This document shows, in pieces, positions 7,480-16,594 of a stretch of DNA of 64,000 nt (the first letter of the stretch is position 1; each line of letters starts with the position of its first letter). Position numbers and translations under genes: made by a program. The DNA is taken from the NCBI GenBank assembly GCA_963812475.1, contig CAWEVI010000039.1, positions 1-64,000 on the forward strand. Reading direction: 5' to 3'. The stretch comes from JAMXLO01 sp963812475. GTDB lineage: Bacteria; Pseudomonadota; Alphaproteobacteria; Acetobacterales; Acetobacteraceae. The notes beneath the pieces were generated by a model that was not told the DNA's origin, did no database searches, and worked only from the letters and a program-made list of their open reading frames with translations.

Positions 7480-8943
7480 ATGCGCCAGGGTCATATCCTG
7501 GCTGACGCCAGCGCCGTTCCCCCCGCTTGGCGGAACGCGGCGGAGCTGGAAATCCGCGGCATCACCGCCGACAGCCGTCGCGTCGCGCCTGGGTACCTGT
7601 TTGCCGCGATCCCAGGCATCCGAGCAGACGGTCGCGCCTTCATCGCCGAAGCGGTCTCCCGCGGCGCCGCTGCGGTGCTTGCGCCGGACGGAACGCAATG
7701 GCCGCCGGGCGTGCCGCCTCGCCCGCTGCTCGGGGATCCCGAGCCACGCCGGCGGCTGGCCCAGCTTGCCGCCGGCCTGGCGGGGAGCCAGCCCAATATC
7801 GCGGTGGCCGTCACCGGGACCAATGGCAAGACCAGCACGGTGGAATTCCTGCGCCAGATCTGGGCCGCGGGCGGACTGCCGGCCGCCAGCCTGGGCACGC
7901 TCGGCGTGATCGCTGCGGGATTCGATCCCGGCCCCGGTCTGACCACACCGGATCCGGTAACCTTGGCGGAGACCCTGGCGCGGCTCGCGCGTGCCGGCAT
8001 CCAGCACGCGGCGATCGAGGCCTCGTCGCATGGCCTCGACCAGTTTCGGCTGGACGGCGTCCGGGTTGCTGCTGCCGCCTTCACCAATTTGACGCGCGAC
8101 CATCTCGATTATCACGGCACGGAAGAAGCCTACCGCACCGCCAAGCTTCGACTGTTCGCGGAGCTCCTGCCTGAGGGCGCTCCCGTTGTGGCTTCGTGCG
8201 ACCTGGACGCCATGAGCATGGACGCGCTCGCGGGGATTGCGCGGAGGCGGCGCCTCGATCTGCGAACGGTCGGCGCGGCGGGAACCGCAATTCGGCTGCT
8301 GGCCACAACGCCCCGTCCCGACGGTCAGCTGTTGTGTGTCGAGGCGGCCGGCATTCGCCGGCAGGTCGCATTGCCCCTGCCTGGCCGCTTCCAGGCCGAC
8401 AATGCCCTGTTGGCCGCGGCACTTGCCGTCGCGCTCGGCGAGCGCAACGTGCTGGATCGGCTCGCTGAGCTGCATGGCGTGCGGGGACGGCTGGAGTTGG
8501 CTGCACGCCTGCCGAACGGTGCAGCGATCTACGTCGATTATGCCCACACGCCGGACGCGCTGGAGCGATTGCTTACGGCGCTGCGCCCACATACCGCGGG
8601 CAGGCTACATGTGGTGTTCGGGGCCGGCGGTGACCGCGACCGCGGCAAGCGGCCGTTGATGGCCGCGGCCGCGGCGCGCTTCGCCGACGTGGCCATAGTG
8701 ACCGACGATAATCCGCGCAGCGAGGACCCTGCCGCGATCCGCGCCGAGATACTCGCCGCCTGCCCCGGCGGGCGCGAAATCGGCGATCGCGAGCGGGCAA
8801 TTGCGGAAGCGCTGAACGGCCTCGGTCGCGGCGATGTTCTGGCGGTGGCGGGCAAGGGCCACGAGCAAGGGCAGACGATCGGCAACGCGGTGATCCCATT
8901 CGACGACGTGAGCGTGGTTCGCCGATTGGTGGGCGCGCCATGA
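7480..8943 (+). CDS. murE: UDP-MurNAc-L-Ala-D-Glu:meso-diaminopimelate ligase MurE
   Basis: Cytoplasmic Mur ligase adding the third stem-peptide residue. The 487-residue protein has the N-terminal UDP-sugar domain (GITADSRRVAPGYLF), the ATP P-loop VTGTNGKTST at about 110-119, and the C-terminal DNPRSEDP motif. DNPR is the signature for meso-diaminopimelate rather than lysine, so Gram-negative-type peptidoglycan is predicted. The ATG at 7480 lies just after the ftsI stop; upstream in-frame sequence belongs to ftsI in another frame. A 126-bp gap with a strong hairpin separates it from murF, the largest break inside the Mur genes. Confidence 0.96.
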   Translation: MRQGHILADASAVPPAWRNAAELEIRGITADSRRVAPGYLFAAIPGIRADGRAFIAEAVSRGAAAVLAPDGTQWPPGVPPRPLLGDPEPRRRLAQLAAGLAGSQPNIAVAVTGTNGKTSTVEFLRQIWAAGGLPAASLGTLGVIAAGFDPGPGLTTPDPVTLAETLARLARAGIQHAAIEASSHGLDQFRLDGVRVAAAAFTNLTRDHLDYHGTEEAYRTAKLRLFAELLPEGAPVVASCDLDAMSMDALAGIARRRRLDLRTVGAAGTAIRLLATTPRPDGQLLCVEAAGIRRQVALPLPGRFQADNALLAAALAVALGERNVLDRLAELHGVRGRLELAARLPNGAAIYVDYAHTPDALERLLTALRPHTAGRLHVVFGAGGDRDRGKRPLMAAAAARFADVAIVTDDNPRSEDPAAIRAEILAACPGGREIGDRERAIAEALNGLGRGDVLAVAGKGHEQGQTIGNAVIPFDDVSVVRRLVGAP

Positions 8944-8979
8944 GCCTGCATTGCCCCACAGTGATCTGGCTTCCGCGCA

Positions 8980-9029
8980 CCGACGCATTTCCCTCTCCGC
9001 CTCTCGGGGCGGAGAGGGAAATGCGTCGG
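8980..9029. repeat. Perfect 22-bp stem hairpin between murE and murF
   Basis: The bases 8980-9001 and 9008-9029 are exact reverse complements around a 6-base loop (TCTCGG). No T-run follows, so rho-independent termination is not obvious. It may act as an RNA stability or attenuation element, or be an inserted palindrome similar to the GGCGGAG hairpin at 51-77. Confidence 0.7.
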
Positions 9030-9069
9030 TTATCATCACAACGCCTGCGCCTCGTCCGGTGTCAGTTCG

Positions 9070-10443
9070 TTGACACCGTTGTGGACCAGCCACGATCTGC
9101 TCGAGGCGACCGGTGGAACCCTGGCAACGCCGTTCGCCGCCACCGGCGTCTCGATCGACACGCGCACGCTACAGTCGGGCGATCTTTTCGTTGCACTGGA
9201 CGGTGAAACCGGCGACGGCCACGACTTCGTCGCCGACGCCATGGCCAGGGGTGCAGCCAGCGCGATGGTCCATCGCGATGTGCCGAACGTCGCCCCACTG
9301 CTGCGCGTGGACGACACTCTTGCGGCGTTGCATCGGCTCGGCGGCTATGCGCGCGCCAGGTTCAGTGGCCGCCTTGCGGCCGTCACCGGCAGCGTCGGCA
9401 AGACGACGACCAAGGAGATGCTCCGGACGATCCTAAGCACATTCGACCCCACACATGCTGCGGTCGCCTCATACAACAATCATTGGGGCTTGCCGCTGAC
9501 GCTGGCGCGAATGCCACCGGACAGCGCGTTCTGCGTCGTCGAGATCGGCATGAACCATCCCGGAGAGATCGCGCCGCTCGCGCGTCTCGCGCGTCCGCAT
9601 GTCGCGGTGATTACCTCGGTGGAGAAGGCGCATATCGGTTTTCTCGGTTCGATCGAAGCGATCGCCGACGAGAAGGGCTCGATCCTGCGCTCCCTGGAAC
9701 CGGGCGGCGTCGCGGTGCTGCCGGCCAACTCGCCGTTGTTTCCCCGTCTGCGTGCAATCGCCGGCGAAGCGTCGATCGTCAGCTTCGGCGCAGCGTCCTG
9801 GGCGGATGTTCGGCTGACCGACATCGCGGCAGACGCGGACGGCAGCGACGTCGTGGCTGTGGTCGAGGGCGAACGGATCCGTTTCCGCCTGAACGCGCCC
9901 GGCCGCCACATGGCGATGAATGCCCTGGCCGCGCTGGCAACCGCCGTGCACCTGTCGCGCAACGCACCGGGAAACGCCGCGCGTGCCCTGGAAACCTTCA
10001 CGCCGATCGCGGGTCGCGGCGTGCGACGACTGATTGCGGTTCCTGGCGGCTCGGTTCTGCTGCTCGACGAGAGCTACAACGGCAACCCCGCCTCGATGCG
10101 TGCGGCCCTGGCGGTGCTGCGCCTGCAGCCCGGGAAACGCCGGGTCGCCGTGCTCGGCGACATGCTCGAACTCGGCGAGCACGGCCCCGCCGAACATCGC
10201 GCCCTCGCCGCCGATGTTGCCGCCGCCGCCGATCGCCTGTTCGCATGCGGGCCGCAGATGGGCGAACTGTTCACCGCAGTGCCGGCGCCGATGCGTGGTG
10301 CGCACACGGAGGACTCCGCTTCGCTGGCGCCGATCCTGGCGCGGGCCCTGGCGCCAGGCGACGCCATTCTGATCAAGGGAAGCCTCGGCAGCCGCATGAA
10401 ACTTGTGGTCAACGCACTCGATCAGCGCGTCGAGGCCGCCTGA
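9070..10443 (+). CDS. murF: UDP-MurNAc-tripeptide:D-Ala-D-Ala ligase MurF
   Basis: Adds the D-Ala-D-Ala dipeptide to complete the UDP-MurNAc-pentapeptide. The product is about 457 residues. Motifs include the N-terminal GVSIDTRTLQSGDLFVAL, the P-loop VTGSVGKTTTKEML, GMNHPGEI, and LLDESYNGNPASMRAAL in the C-terminal domain. No in-frame ATG exists near the start: the TTG at 9070 gives MTPLWTSHDL and a TTG at 9079 is the alternative, so the start is uncertain. The stop shares a base with the mraY ATG (TGATG). Confidence 0.94.
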   Translation: MTPLWTSHDLLEATGGTLATPFAATGVSIDTRTLQSGDLFVALDGETGDGHDFVADAMARGAASAMVHRDVPNVAPLLRVDDTLAALHRLGGYARARFSGRLAAVTGSVGKTTTKEMLRTILSTFDPTHAAVASYNNHWGLPLTLARMPPDSAFCVVEIGMNHPGEIAPLARLARPHVAVITSVEKAHIGFLGSIEAIADEKGSILRSLEPGGVAVLPANSPLFPRLRAIAGEASIVSFGAASWADVRLTDIAADADGSDVVAVVEGERIRFRLNAPGRHMAMNALAALATAVHLSRNAPGNAARALETFTPIAGRGVRRLIAVPGGSVLLLDESYNGNPASMRAALAVLRLQPGKRRVAVLGDMLELGEHGPAEHRALAADVAAAADRLFACGPQMGELFTAVPAPMRGAHTEDSASLAPILARALAPGDAILIKGSLGSRMKLVVNALDQRVEAA

Positions 10444-11531
10444 TGCTGTATGACCTCGCGCGGCCGCTCGCCAGCCAGTTCATCCTTTTCAACCTGTTTC
10501 GCTACATCACGTTCCGCTCGGGCGCGGCCTGCCTGACCGCTCTGACGGTGAGCTTCATTCTGGGGCCACCGCTGATCCGCTGGTTGCGGTCGCTTCAGCG
10601 CCAGGGCCAGCCAATTCGCCTCGACGGCCCCGAACGCCATCTGATCGAGAAGCGAGGCACGCCGACCATGGGCGGTGTGCTGATCCTGTTCGCCCTCACG
10701 ATCGCCACCCTGCTCTGGGTCGATCTGCGCAACGGCTATGTCTGGGCGGTGCTTTTCGTCACACTTGGCTACGGCGCGCTCGGTTTCGCCGATGACTACC
10801 TGAAGCTGTCGCGCCGCAACCACAAAGGTGTCTCGGCGCGCGTGAAGCTTGCCGCGCAGACCCTGATCGGATTCGCCGCAGCCGTCTGGTTCATGCTGCT
10901 GACGCGCGGCCCGCTCGGAACGTCGCTGACCCTTCCCGTGTTCAAGGATGTGCTGATCCCGCTCGGCTTCCTGTTTCCGATCTTCGGGATGCTGGTCATG
11001 CTCGGTGCATCGAATGCCGTGAACCTGACCGACGGGCTCGATGGACTTGCCATCGTGCCGACCATCATCTGTGCCGGCGTTTTCGCCCTGATCTCGTATC
11101 TGGTCGGCAACCGCATCTTCGCCGACTACCTCCAGCTCACGCCGATACCCGGAGTCGGGGAGTTGGCTGTGTTCGCGTCTGCATTGATCGGCGCCGGGCT
11201 GGGCTTTCTGTGGTTCAACGCCCCGCCCGCGGCGGTGTTCATGGGCGACACCGGTTCGCTTGCACTGGGCGGCGCACTCGGCGCCGTGGCGGTAGCGACC
11301 AAGCAAGAGATCGTGCTGATGATCGTCGGCGGTCTGTTTGTGGTGGAGACCGTGTCGGTCATCATTCAGGTGTTCTGGTACAAGCGCACCGGCAACCGCG
11401 TCTTCCTCATGGCGCCCCTGCACCACCATTTCGAGAAGAAGGGCTGGGCGGAGCCAACCATCGTCATACGCTTCTGGATCATCTCGATGATCCTTGCGCT
11501 CGTCGGTCTGGCGACGTTGAAGATCCGATGA
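10443..11531 (+). CDS. mraY: Phospho-MurNAc-pentapeptide translocase MraY
   Basis: Integral membrane enzyme that makes lipid I from UDP-MurNAc-pentapeptide and undecaprenyl phosphate. The 362-residue polytopic protein has the expected ten or so hydrophobic segments. Diagnostic motifs are GFADDYLKL, NAVNLTDGLDGLA (catalytic Asp pair), NAPPAAVFMGDTGSLALGG and the HHHFE loop (APLHHHFEKKGW). The ATG at 10443 overlaps the murF stop; the open frame upstream is a murF shadow. The stop overlaps murD by ATGA. Confidence 0.97.
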   Translation: MLYDLARPLASQFILFNLFRYITFRSGAACLTALTVSFILGPPLIRWLRSLQRQGQPIRLDGPERHLIEKRGTPTMGGVLILFALTIATLLWVDLRNGYVWAVLFVTLGYGALGFADDYLKLSRRNHKGVSARVKLAAQTLIGFAAAVWFMLLTRGPLGTSLTLPVFKDVLIPLGFLFPIFGMLVMLGASNAVNLTDGLDGLAIVPTIICAGVFALISYLVGNRIFADYLQLTPIPGVGELAVFASALIGAGLGFLWFNAPPAAVFMGDTGSLALGGALGAVAVATKQEIVLMIVGGLFVVETVSVIIQVFWYKRTGNRVFLMAPLHHHFEKKGWAEPTIVIRFWIISMILALVGLATLKIR

Positions 11532-12925
11532 GTTCATTCCCCAACAATCTGTTCGCGGGGAAACGCTTCGCCGTGCTGGGGCTGGGCCGCAACGGCCTTC
11601 CCGCCGCGCGTGCGCTCGCTGCGATGGGCGCGGAGGTCGTGGCGTGGGACGACAACGTCGCAGCCCGCGTCGATGCCGCCGACGTCACGCTGCGCGATCT
11701 GCGGACCGATGATTTCGCGTTCGACGCGCTGGTGATGTCGCCTGGAATTCCGCATGTCCTGCCGGCGCCGCATCCGGTCGCCGCGCGTGCGCGCGCATGG
11801 CGCGTGCCGATCCTGTCGGATGCGGAACTGCTGTTCCGCGCCGTACGTCTTTCAGGATCGCGCGCACGCTTCGTCGGCATCACCGGTACCAACGGCAAAT
11901 CCACCACGACCGCGCTGCTTGCGCACATTCTGGCTCGCAGCGGGAGGAAGGTCGCTGCCGGCGGCAATCTCGGCCCGGGGTCCTTGGCACTCAAGCTGTT
12001 GTCGGACAGCGGAACATATGTGCTTGAGATGTCGTCCTACATGTTGGAGCGAATCGCCACACTCCGCTTCGATGCCGCGGCGATGCTCAATCTCAGCGCG
12101 GATCATCTCGATCGTCACGGCGACATGGTGGGGTACGTCGCGGCGAAGCGCGCGGTCTTCGATCGGCAGACGGCGGACGATCTCGCCGTGGTGGGAGTCG
12201 ATGACGAGCACTCGCGCGAGATCGCGCAATCGCTGCGCGAGCGGATGGCGCGCGTGGTCACCGTGTCGGGCCACCAGCCCGCGGACGTGTCGGGCCATCA
12301 GCCTGCCGATGTGTGGTGCGATCGGAGCGTGCTGCGCGACGCGGACGGCGTGATCGTGCCCATGAAAGAAGCGCACGCGCTGCCTGGTGCGCACAATGCG
12401 CAGAATGCCGCCGCCGCCGCCGCGATTGCGACCGCCTTCGGCGTATCGCGCGCCGATGTCGTGCGTGGTCTGCAAAGCTTTCCTGGCCTGCCGCATCGCC
12501 AGCAGCGCGTTGCGACGATCGGCGGGATCACCTTCGTGAACGACAGCAAGGCGACCAATGCCGATGCCGCCGCGCGCGCCCTTGGTTGCTACGACCGACT
12601 GGTGTGGATCGCCGGCGGGATCGCCAAGGAAGGCGGCATAGAATCGCTGACGCCGCTGTTCCCGCGCATCGCCCGCGCGTTCCTGATCGGCCGCGATGCG
12701 CCGGCACTTGCCGCCACGCTCGCCGCACGCTGCGTGAAGCACGAGATCGCCGGAACGCTGGACGCCGCGGTGCCCGCCGCCTTCGCCGCCGCGCGCGCCA
12801 CCGGAGCACCGGTCGTGCTGCTGTCGCCCGCGTGTGCCAGTTTCGATCAGTTCAGCGGCTTCGATGCGCGCGGCGATCGCTTCGCCGCATTGGTGTCGCA
12901 ACTCGCGCGGGGGAGGGCGGCCTGA
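11528..12925 (+). CDS. murD: UDP-MurNAc-L-alanine:D-glutamate ligase MurD
   Basis: Cytoplasmic Mur ligase adding D-Glu. The 465-residue protein has an N-terminal Rossmann-like domain (FAVLGLGRNGLPAARAL), the P-loop GITGTNGKSTTTALL at about 118-132, the NLSADHLDRHG motif, and NDSKATNADAAARAL in the C-terminal domain. A tandem 8-codon duplication encodes SGHQPADV twice (12263-12310), which probably forms a surface loop of the central domain. The start overlaps the mraY stop and the stop overlaps the ftsW start (TGATG). Confidence 0.96.
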   Translation: MSSFPNNLFAGKRFAVLGLGRNGLPAARALAAMGAEVVAWDDNVAARVDAADVTLRDLRTDDFAFDALVMSPGIPHVLPAPHPVAARARAWRVPILSDAELLFRAVRLSGSRARFVGITGTNGKSTTTALLAHILARSGRKVAAGGNLGPGSLALKLLSDSGTYVLEMSSYMLERIATLRFDAAAMLNLSADHLDRHGDMVGYVAAKRAVFDRQTADDLAVVGVDDEHSREIAQSLRERMARVVTVSGHQPADVSGHQPADVWCDRSVLRDADGVIVPMKEAHALPGAHNAQNAAAAAAIATAFGVSRADVVRGLQSFPGLPHRQQRVATIGGITFVNDSKATNADAAARALGCYDRLVWIAGGIAKEGGIESLTPLFPRIARAFLIGRDAPALAATLAARCVKHEIAGTLDAAVPAAFAAARATGAPVVLLSPACASFDQFSGFDARGDRFAALVSQLARGRAA

Positions 12926-14052
12926 TGGCCAATTTCTCCCGGGCGGATACGTCGCTGTTTGGCCGCTGGTGGTGGTCGGTGGACCGCTGGACCCTGGGGG
13001 CCGTCGGCATGCTGATCGGCTTCGGCTACATCATGATGCTCGCGGCGAGTCCCGCCGTCGCCGAACGCATCGGCTCCTCGCGTGACATGTTCATACTCAA
13101 GCAGGTGTTCTTCCTCGCCGCTGCCGGAGCGTGCGTGGTGGCTGTCTCGCTGCTCTCGCCGCGCAGCATCCGCCGACTGGCGATCATCGGCTGCATCATC
13201 GCCCTCGCGCTTACCGCGGCGACCATGGTCGTCGGCGTCGAGATCAAGGGCGCGCGGCGCTGGATCTCGCTGCCTGGCCTTTCCGTGCAGCCATCGGAGT
13301 TCCTGAAACCCTGCTTCGCCGTCGTCGCGGCCTGGCTGATCAGCGAGGGCCGCCGCACGCCGCGTTTCCCCGGCCGATGGCTGGCGATCGCCGTCTTTAT
13401 CGTCATTGCGCTGCTGCTGAAGTCGCAGCCCGACGTGGGCATGCTGGCGGTAATCACCGCCGTGTTCTTCGCGCAGCTTTATGTCGCTGGCCTGAACGTG
13501 GTCATGGTCGGCATCGGCATGCTCGCCTTCGGTGGCGCCGGCGTGGCTGCGTACATGTTCTTCCCGCACGTGCAGAAGCGAGTGGAGAACTTCCTGCATC
13601 CCGGCAACGGCATAAGCGCCGACTACCAGCCGCACACCGCACTGGAGGCGTTCGGCAATGGTGGATTGCTGGGCCGCGGACCCGGCGAGGGTCGCGTGAA
13701 GGACGTGCTACCCGACGCGCACGCCGACTTTGTATTTGCCGTCGCCGGTGAGGAATTCGGCATGCTGGTCTGCCTGATCATCGTCGGCGTGTTCGCATTC
13801 ATCGTGCTGCGCGGCATGCTGCGGCTTTTGAAGGAGCACGACATGTTCATCGTTCTGTCGTGCACCGGACTGGTCACCGGCCTCGGCCTGCAGGCCTTCA
13901 TCAACATGGCTTCTTCGCTGCAGCTGATCCCGACCAAGGGGATGACGCTGCCGCTGATTTCATACGGCGGTTCATCGGCTCTGGCGGTTGCGCTCGGCAT
14001 GGGCATGCTGCTGGCGCTGACCCGCCGCCGCCATCATGGCGACGTGCCATGA
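12925..14052 (+). CDS. ftsW: Septal peptidoglycan polymerase FtsW (SEDS family)
   Basis: Lipid II polymerase of the divisome, acting with FtsI. The 375-residue protein has about ten membrane segments. SEDS motifs are present: KGARRWI, QPSEFLKP, the large periplasmic loop with YQPHTALEAFGNGGLLGRGPGEG, and the C-terminal ISYGGSSALAVALGMGMLL. The ATG at 12925 shares a base with the murD stop. The stop overlaps the murG ATG. Location between murD and murG is the classical dcw order and separates it from RodA. Confidence 0.96.
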   Translation: MANFSRADTSLFGRWWWSVDRWTLGAVGMLIGFGYIMMLAASPAVAERIGSSRDMFILKQVFFLAAAGACVVAVSLLSPRSIRRLAIIGCIIALALTAATMVVGVEIKGARRWISLPGLSVQPSEFLKPCFAVVAAWLISEGRRTPRFPGRWLAIAVFIVIALLLKSQPDVGMLAVITAVFFAQLYVAGLNVVMVGIGMLAFGGAGVAAYMFFPHVQKRVENFLHPGNGISADYQPHTALEAFGNGGLLGRGPGEGRVKDVLPDAHADFVFAVAGEEFGMLVCLIIVGVFAFIVLRGMLRLLKEHDMFIVLSCTGLVTGLGLQAFINMASSLQLIPTKGMTLPLISYGGSSALAVALGMGMLLALTRRRHHGDVP

Positions 14053-15164
14053 GAGCACCCGCGGTGCATCCCATCGTGATCGCGGCTGGTGGTACCGGCG
14101 GGCATTTCTTCCCGGCCGAGGCGTTAGCGACCGAGCTGATTGCGCGTGGCCGTCGCGTGGCCCTGATGACCGACGCGCGGTCGGGCGGCTTGCAGAGCCC
14201 GGTGTTCGCGGGACTGGAGCAGTTCATCATCAGTGGCGCGGGCATCGCGGGGCGGGGCACGGTTCGTGCAGCTAGGGCCACGCTCGCCATGGCTGCCGGC
14301 GTGGTACAGGCGCGCGCAATTCTGTCACGCATTCATGCCGGTGCGGTGGTCGGTTTCGGCGGCTATCCCTCAGTGGCGCCGGTGTTGGCGGCACGTCTGA
14401 TGCGCCATCGCCCGACGACGATCCTGCACGAGCAGAACGCCGTGCTCGGCCGCGCCAACCGCTTCCTCGCGCGCCACGCCGACATGCTGGCGCTGAGCTT
14501 CGCCGCGACCGAGCGGGTGCCAGAGTCAGCGGCGACCGTCGTCACCGGCAATCCGGTGCGCCCGGCGATCGCCGCCCTTGCAGCGGTGCCCTATGCGCCG
14601 CCGACGGACACGCTGCGCCTGCTGGTGCTGGGTGGTTCGCTCGGCGCGCGCGTGTTTTCCGACATTGTTCCGCCGGCGCTGGCCGGACTGCCCGACGATC
14701 TGCGTTCGCGGCTCTCCGTTGTGCAGCAGTGCCGCGCCGAGGACCTTGGCAGGGTCGGTGAAGCGTACGAATCAGCCGGCATCGCGGCCGAACTCGCCTC
14801 GTTCTTCCCCAACGTGGCCGGGAAGCTCGCCGCCGCGCATCTTGTGATCGCGCGCGCCGGCGCCTCCACCGTCGCCGAACTGGCCGTGGCCGGCCGGCCG
14901 GCGATTCTCGTGCCGCTGCCTGGCGCGATCGACGATCACCAGAAGGCCAACGCTCGCGCGCTCACCGAGGCTCGCGGTGCGTCGATGATCGCACAGCGCG
15001 TCTGCTCGTCCGAGGTGCTGGGCGAGCGCCTCGCCGTGTTGCTGAACGCACCGGACACGCTGGCCCATGCCGCGCGCGCGGCGCACACCATCGCCAGCCC
15101 CGACGCGACAGCGCGGCTCGCCGATCTGGTCGAAGACCTCATGCGCCAGGAGGTCCGGCCATGA
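14049..15164 (+). CDS. murG: UDP-GlcNAc:lipid I N-acetylglucosaminyltransferase MurG
   Basis: Peripheral inner-membrane GT-B glycosyltransferase converting lipid I to lipid II. The 371-residue product has the first G-loop AAGGTGGHFFPAEALA at about 11-26, GFGGYPSVAP, HEQNAVLGRANR, and the C-terminal donor-site segment (IARAGASTVAELAVAGRPAILVPLP). The ATG at 14049 overlaps the ftsW stop by 4 bases, and its stop overlaps murC by 4 bases. Confidence 0.96.
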   Translation: MRAPAVHPIVIAAGGTGGHFFPAEALATELIARGRRVALMTDARSGGLQSPVFAGLEQFIISGAGIAGRGTVRAARATLAMAAGVVQARAILSRIHAGAVVGFGGYPSVAPVLAARLMRHRPTTILHEQNAVLGRANRFLARHADMLALSFAATERVPESAATVVTGNPVRPAIAALAAVPYAPPTDTLRLLVLGGSLGARVFSDIVPPALAGLPDDLRSRLSVVQQCRAEDLGRVGEAYESAGIAAELASFFPNVAGKLAAAHLVIARAGASTVAELAVAGRPAILVPLPGAIDDHQKANARALTEARGASMIAQRVCSSEVLGERLAVLLNAPDTLAHAARAAHTIASPDATARLADLVEDLMRQEVRP

Positions 15165-16594
15165 GGGCTCTGCCCCTTTCCATTGGTACCATCCACTTTG
15201 TCGGCATCGGCGGCATCGGCATGTCCGGCATTGCGCAGGTGCTGCACAATCTCGGCTACGCCGTTCAAGGCAGTGACATTGACGATTCCGCCAATGTCCG
15301 GCGTCTGCGCGAGGCAGGCATCCCGGTGTCGATCGGCCATGACGCCGAGAACGTCGGCAACGCCCAGGTCGTGGTGGTGTCGTCCGCGGTCAAGCAGGAC
15401 AATCCCGAGGTTGCAACCGCGCGCTCGCGGCTGATCCCGGTGGTGCGCCGGGCCGAGATGCTCGCCGAACTGATGCGGCTGAAATGGTCGATCGCGATTG
15501 GCGGCACGCACGGCAAGACCACCACCACAAGTCTGATCGCCGCCGTGCTGGAGGCGGCGCATCTCGATCCCACCGTGATCAACGGCGGCATCGTCAACGC
15601 CTACGGCACCAACACGCGGCTCGGCGCCGGCGAGTGGATGGTGGTCGAGGCCGATGAAAGCGACGGCAGTTTCCTGCGCCTGCCCGCGATCATTGCCGTC
15701 GTCACCAACATGGACCCCGAGCATCTGGATCACTGGGGAACGCCGGAGGCGATGGTAGCCGGCTATGACCAGTTCGTCGCCAACGTACCGTTCTACGGGT
15801 TTGCCGTGCTTTGCATCGACCATCCGGCGGTGCAGCAGATGATCCCGCGTCTTTCGGATCGGCGCATCATCACCTACGGGTTCTCGCCGCAGGCCGACGT
15901 GCGTGCCGATCGCGTGGTGCCCGACAAGCTGGGTTCCACCTTTGAGGTCAGCGTGACAGATCGCGCGCGCAGCCGATCGCGCAAGCTGGGACCGTATCGC
16001 CTGCCGATGCTGGGCAGCCACAACGTGCAGAACGCGTTGGCGGCCGTGGCTGTCGGCGTCGAGATGGAGATCGACGACGACACGTTGCGCAGCGCGTTCG
16101 CCGGGTTCGCCGGGGTCAAACGGCGGTTCACCAAGACCGGCGAGGCGGGCGGGATCACGATCATCGACGACTACGGCCACCATCCGGTGGAGATCGCCGC
16201 AGTGTTGAAGGCCGCACGCCAGGCCGGCGCGCGCGACGTGATCGCGGTGGTGCAGCCGCATCGCTATACGCGGCTGCACTCGCTCTTCAATGAGTTCTGC
16301 ACCTGCATGAACGATGCCGGCACTGTCATCGTCGCCGATGTCTATGCGGCGGGCGAAGCGCCGATCGCGGGCATGACGCGCGATGCGCTGGTGGACGGGC
16401 TGCGTGCGCGCGGGCATCGCAGTGTGGTTCCGCTGCCGTCGCCCGCGCGATTGGCGGAGATGGTTTTCGCCATCGCCAAGCCGGGCGATTTCGTCGTCTG
16501 TCTCGGTGCCGGCAACATTACCGCTTGGGCCGCCGCGCTGCCGACGGAACTGGCCGCGCTGCAGCAGCGCCGCGTCGCGGGAAGTGCGGCATGA
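15161..16594 (+). CDS. murC: UDP-MurNAc:L-alanine ligase MurC
   Basis: First Mur ligase, adding L-Ala to UDP-MurNAc. The 477-residue protein opens with IHFVGIGGIGMSGIAQVL, has the P-loop GGTHGKTTTTSLIAAVL at about 117-133, the VEADESDGSFL motif, and DDYGHHPVEIAAVL in the C-terminal domain. All are family hallmarks. It is joined to murG and murB by overlaps, so murG-murC-murB is one translational unit. Confidence 0.97.
   Translation: MRALPLSIGTIHFVGIGGIGMSGIAQVLHNLGYAVQGSDIDDSANVRRLREAGIPVSIGHDAENVGNAQVVVVSSAVKQDNPEVATARSRLIPVVRRAEMLAELMRLKWSIAIGGTHGKTTTTSLIAAVLEAAHLDPTVINGGIVNAYGTNTRLGAGEWMVVEADESDGSFLRLPAIIAVVTNMDPEHLDHWGTPEAMVAGYDQFVANVPFYGFAVLCIDHPAVQQMIPRLSDRRIITYGFSPQADVRADRVVPDKLGSTFEVSVTDRARSRSRKLGPYRLPMLGSHNVQNALAAVAVGVEMEIDDDTLRSAFAGFAGVKRRFTKTGEAGGITIIDDYGHHPVEIAAVLKAARQAGARDVIAVVQPHRYTRLHSLFNEFCTCMNDAGTVIVADVYAAGEAPIAGMTRDALVDGLRARGHRSVVPLPSPARLAEMVFAIAKPGDFVVCLGAGNITAWAAALPTELAALQQRRVAGSAA

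Noticed and set aside
10422..11537. Minus-strand frame opposite mraY
   Set aside because: Antisense of a highly conserved membrane protein; very hydrophilic and without homology.
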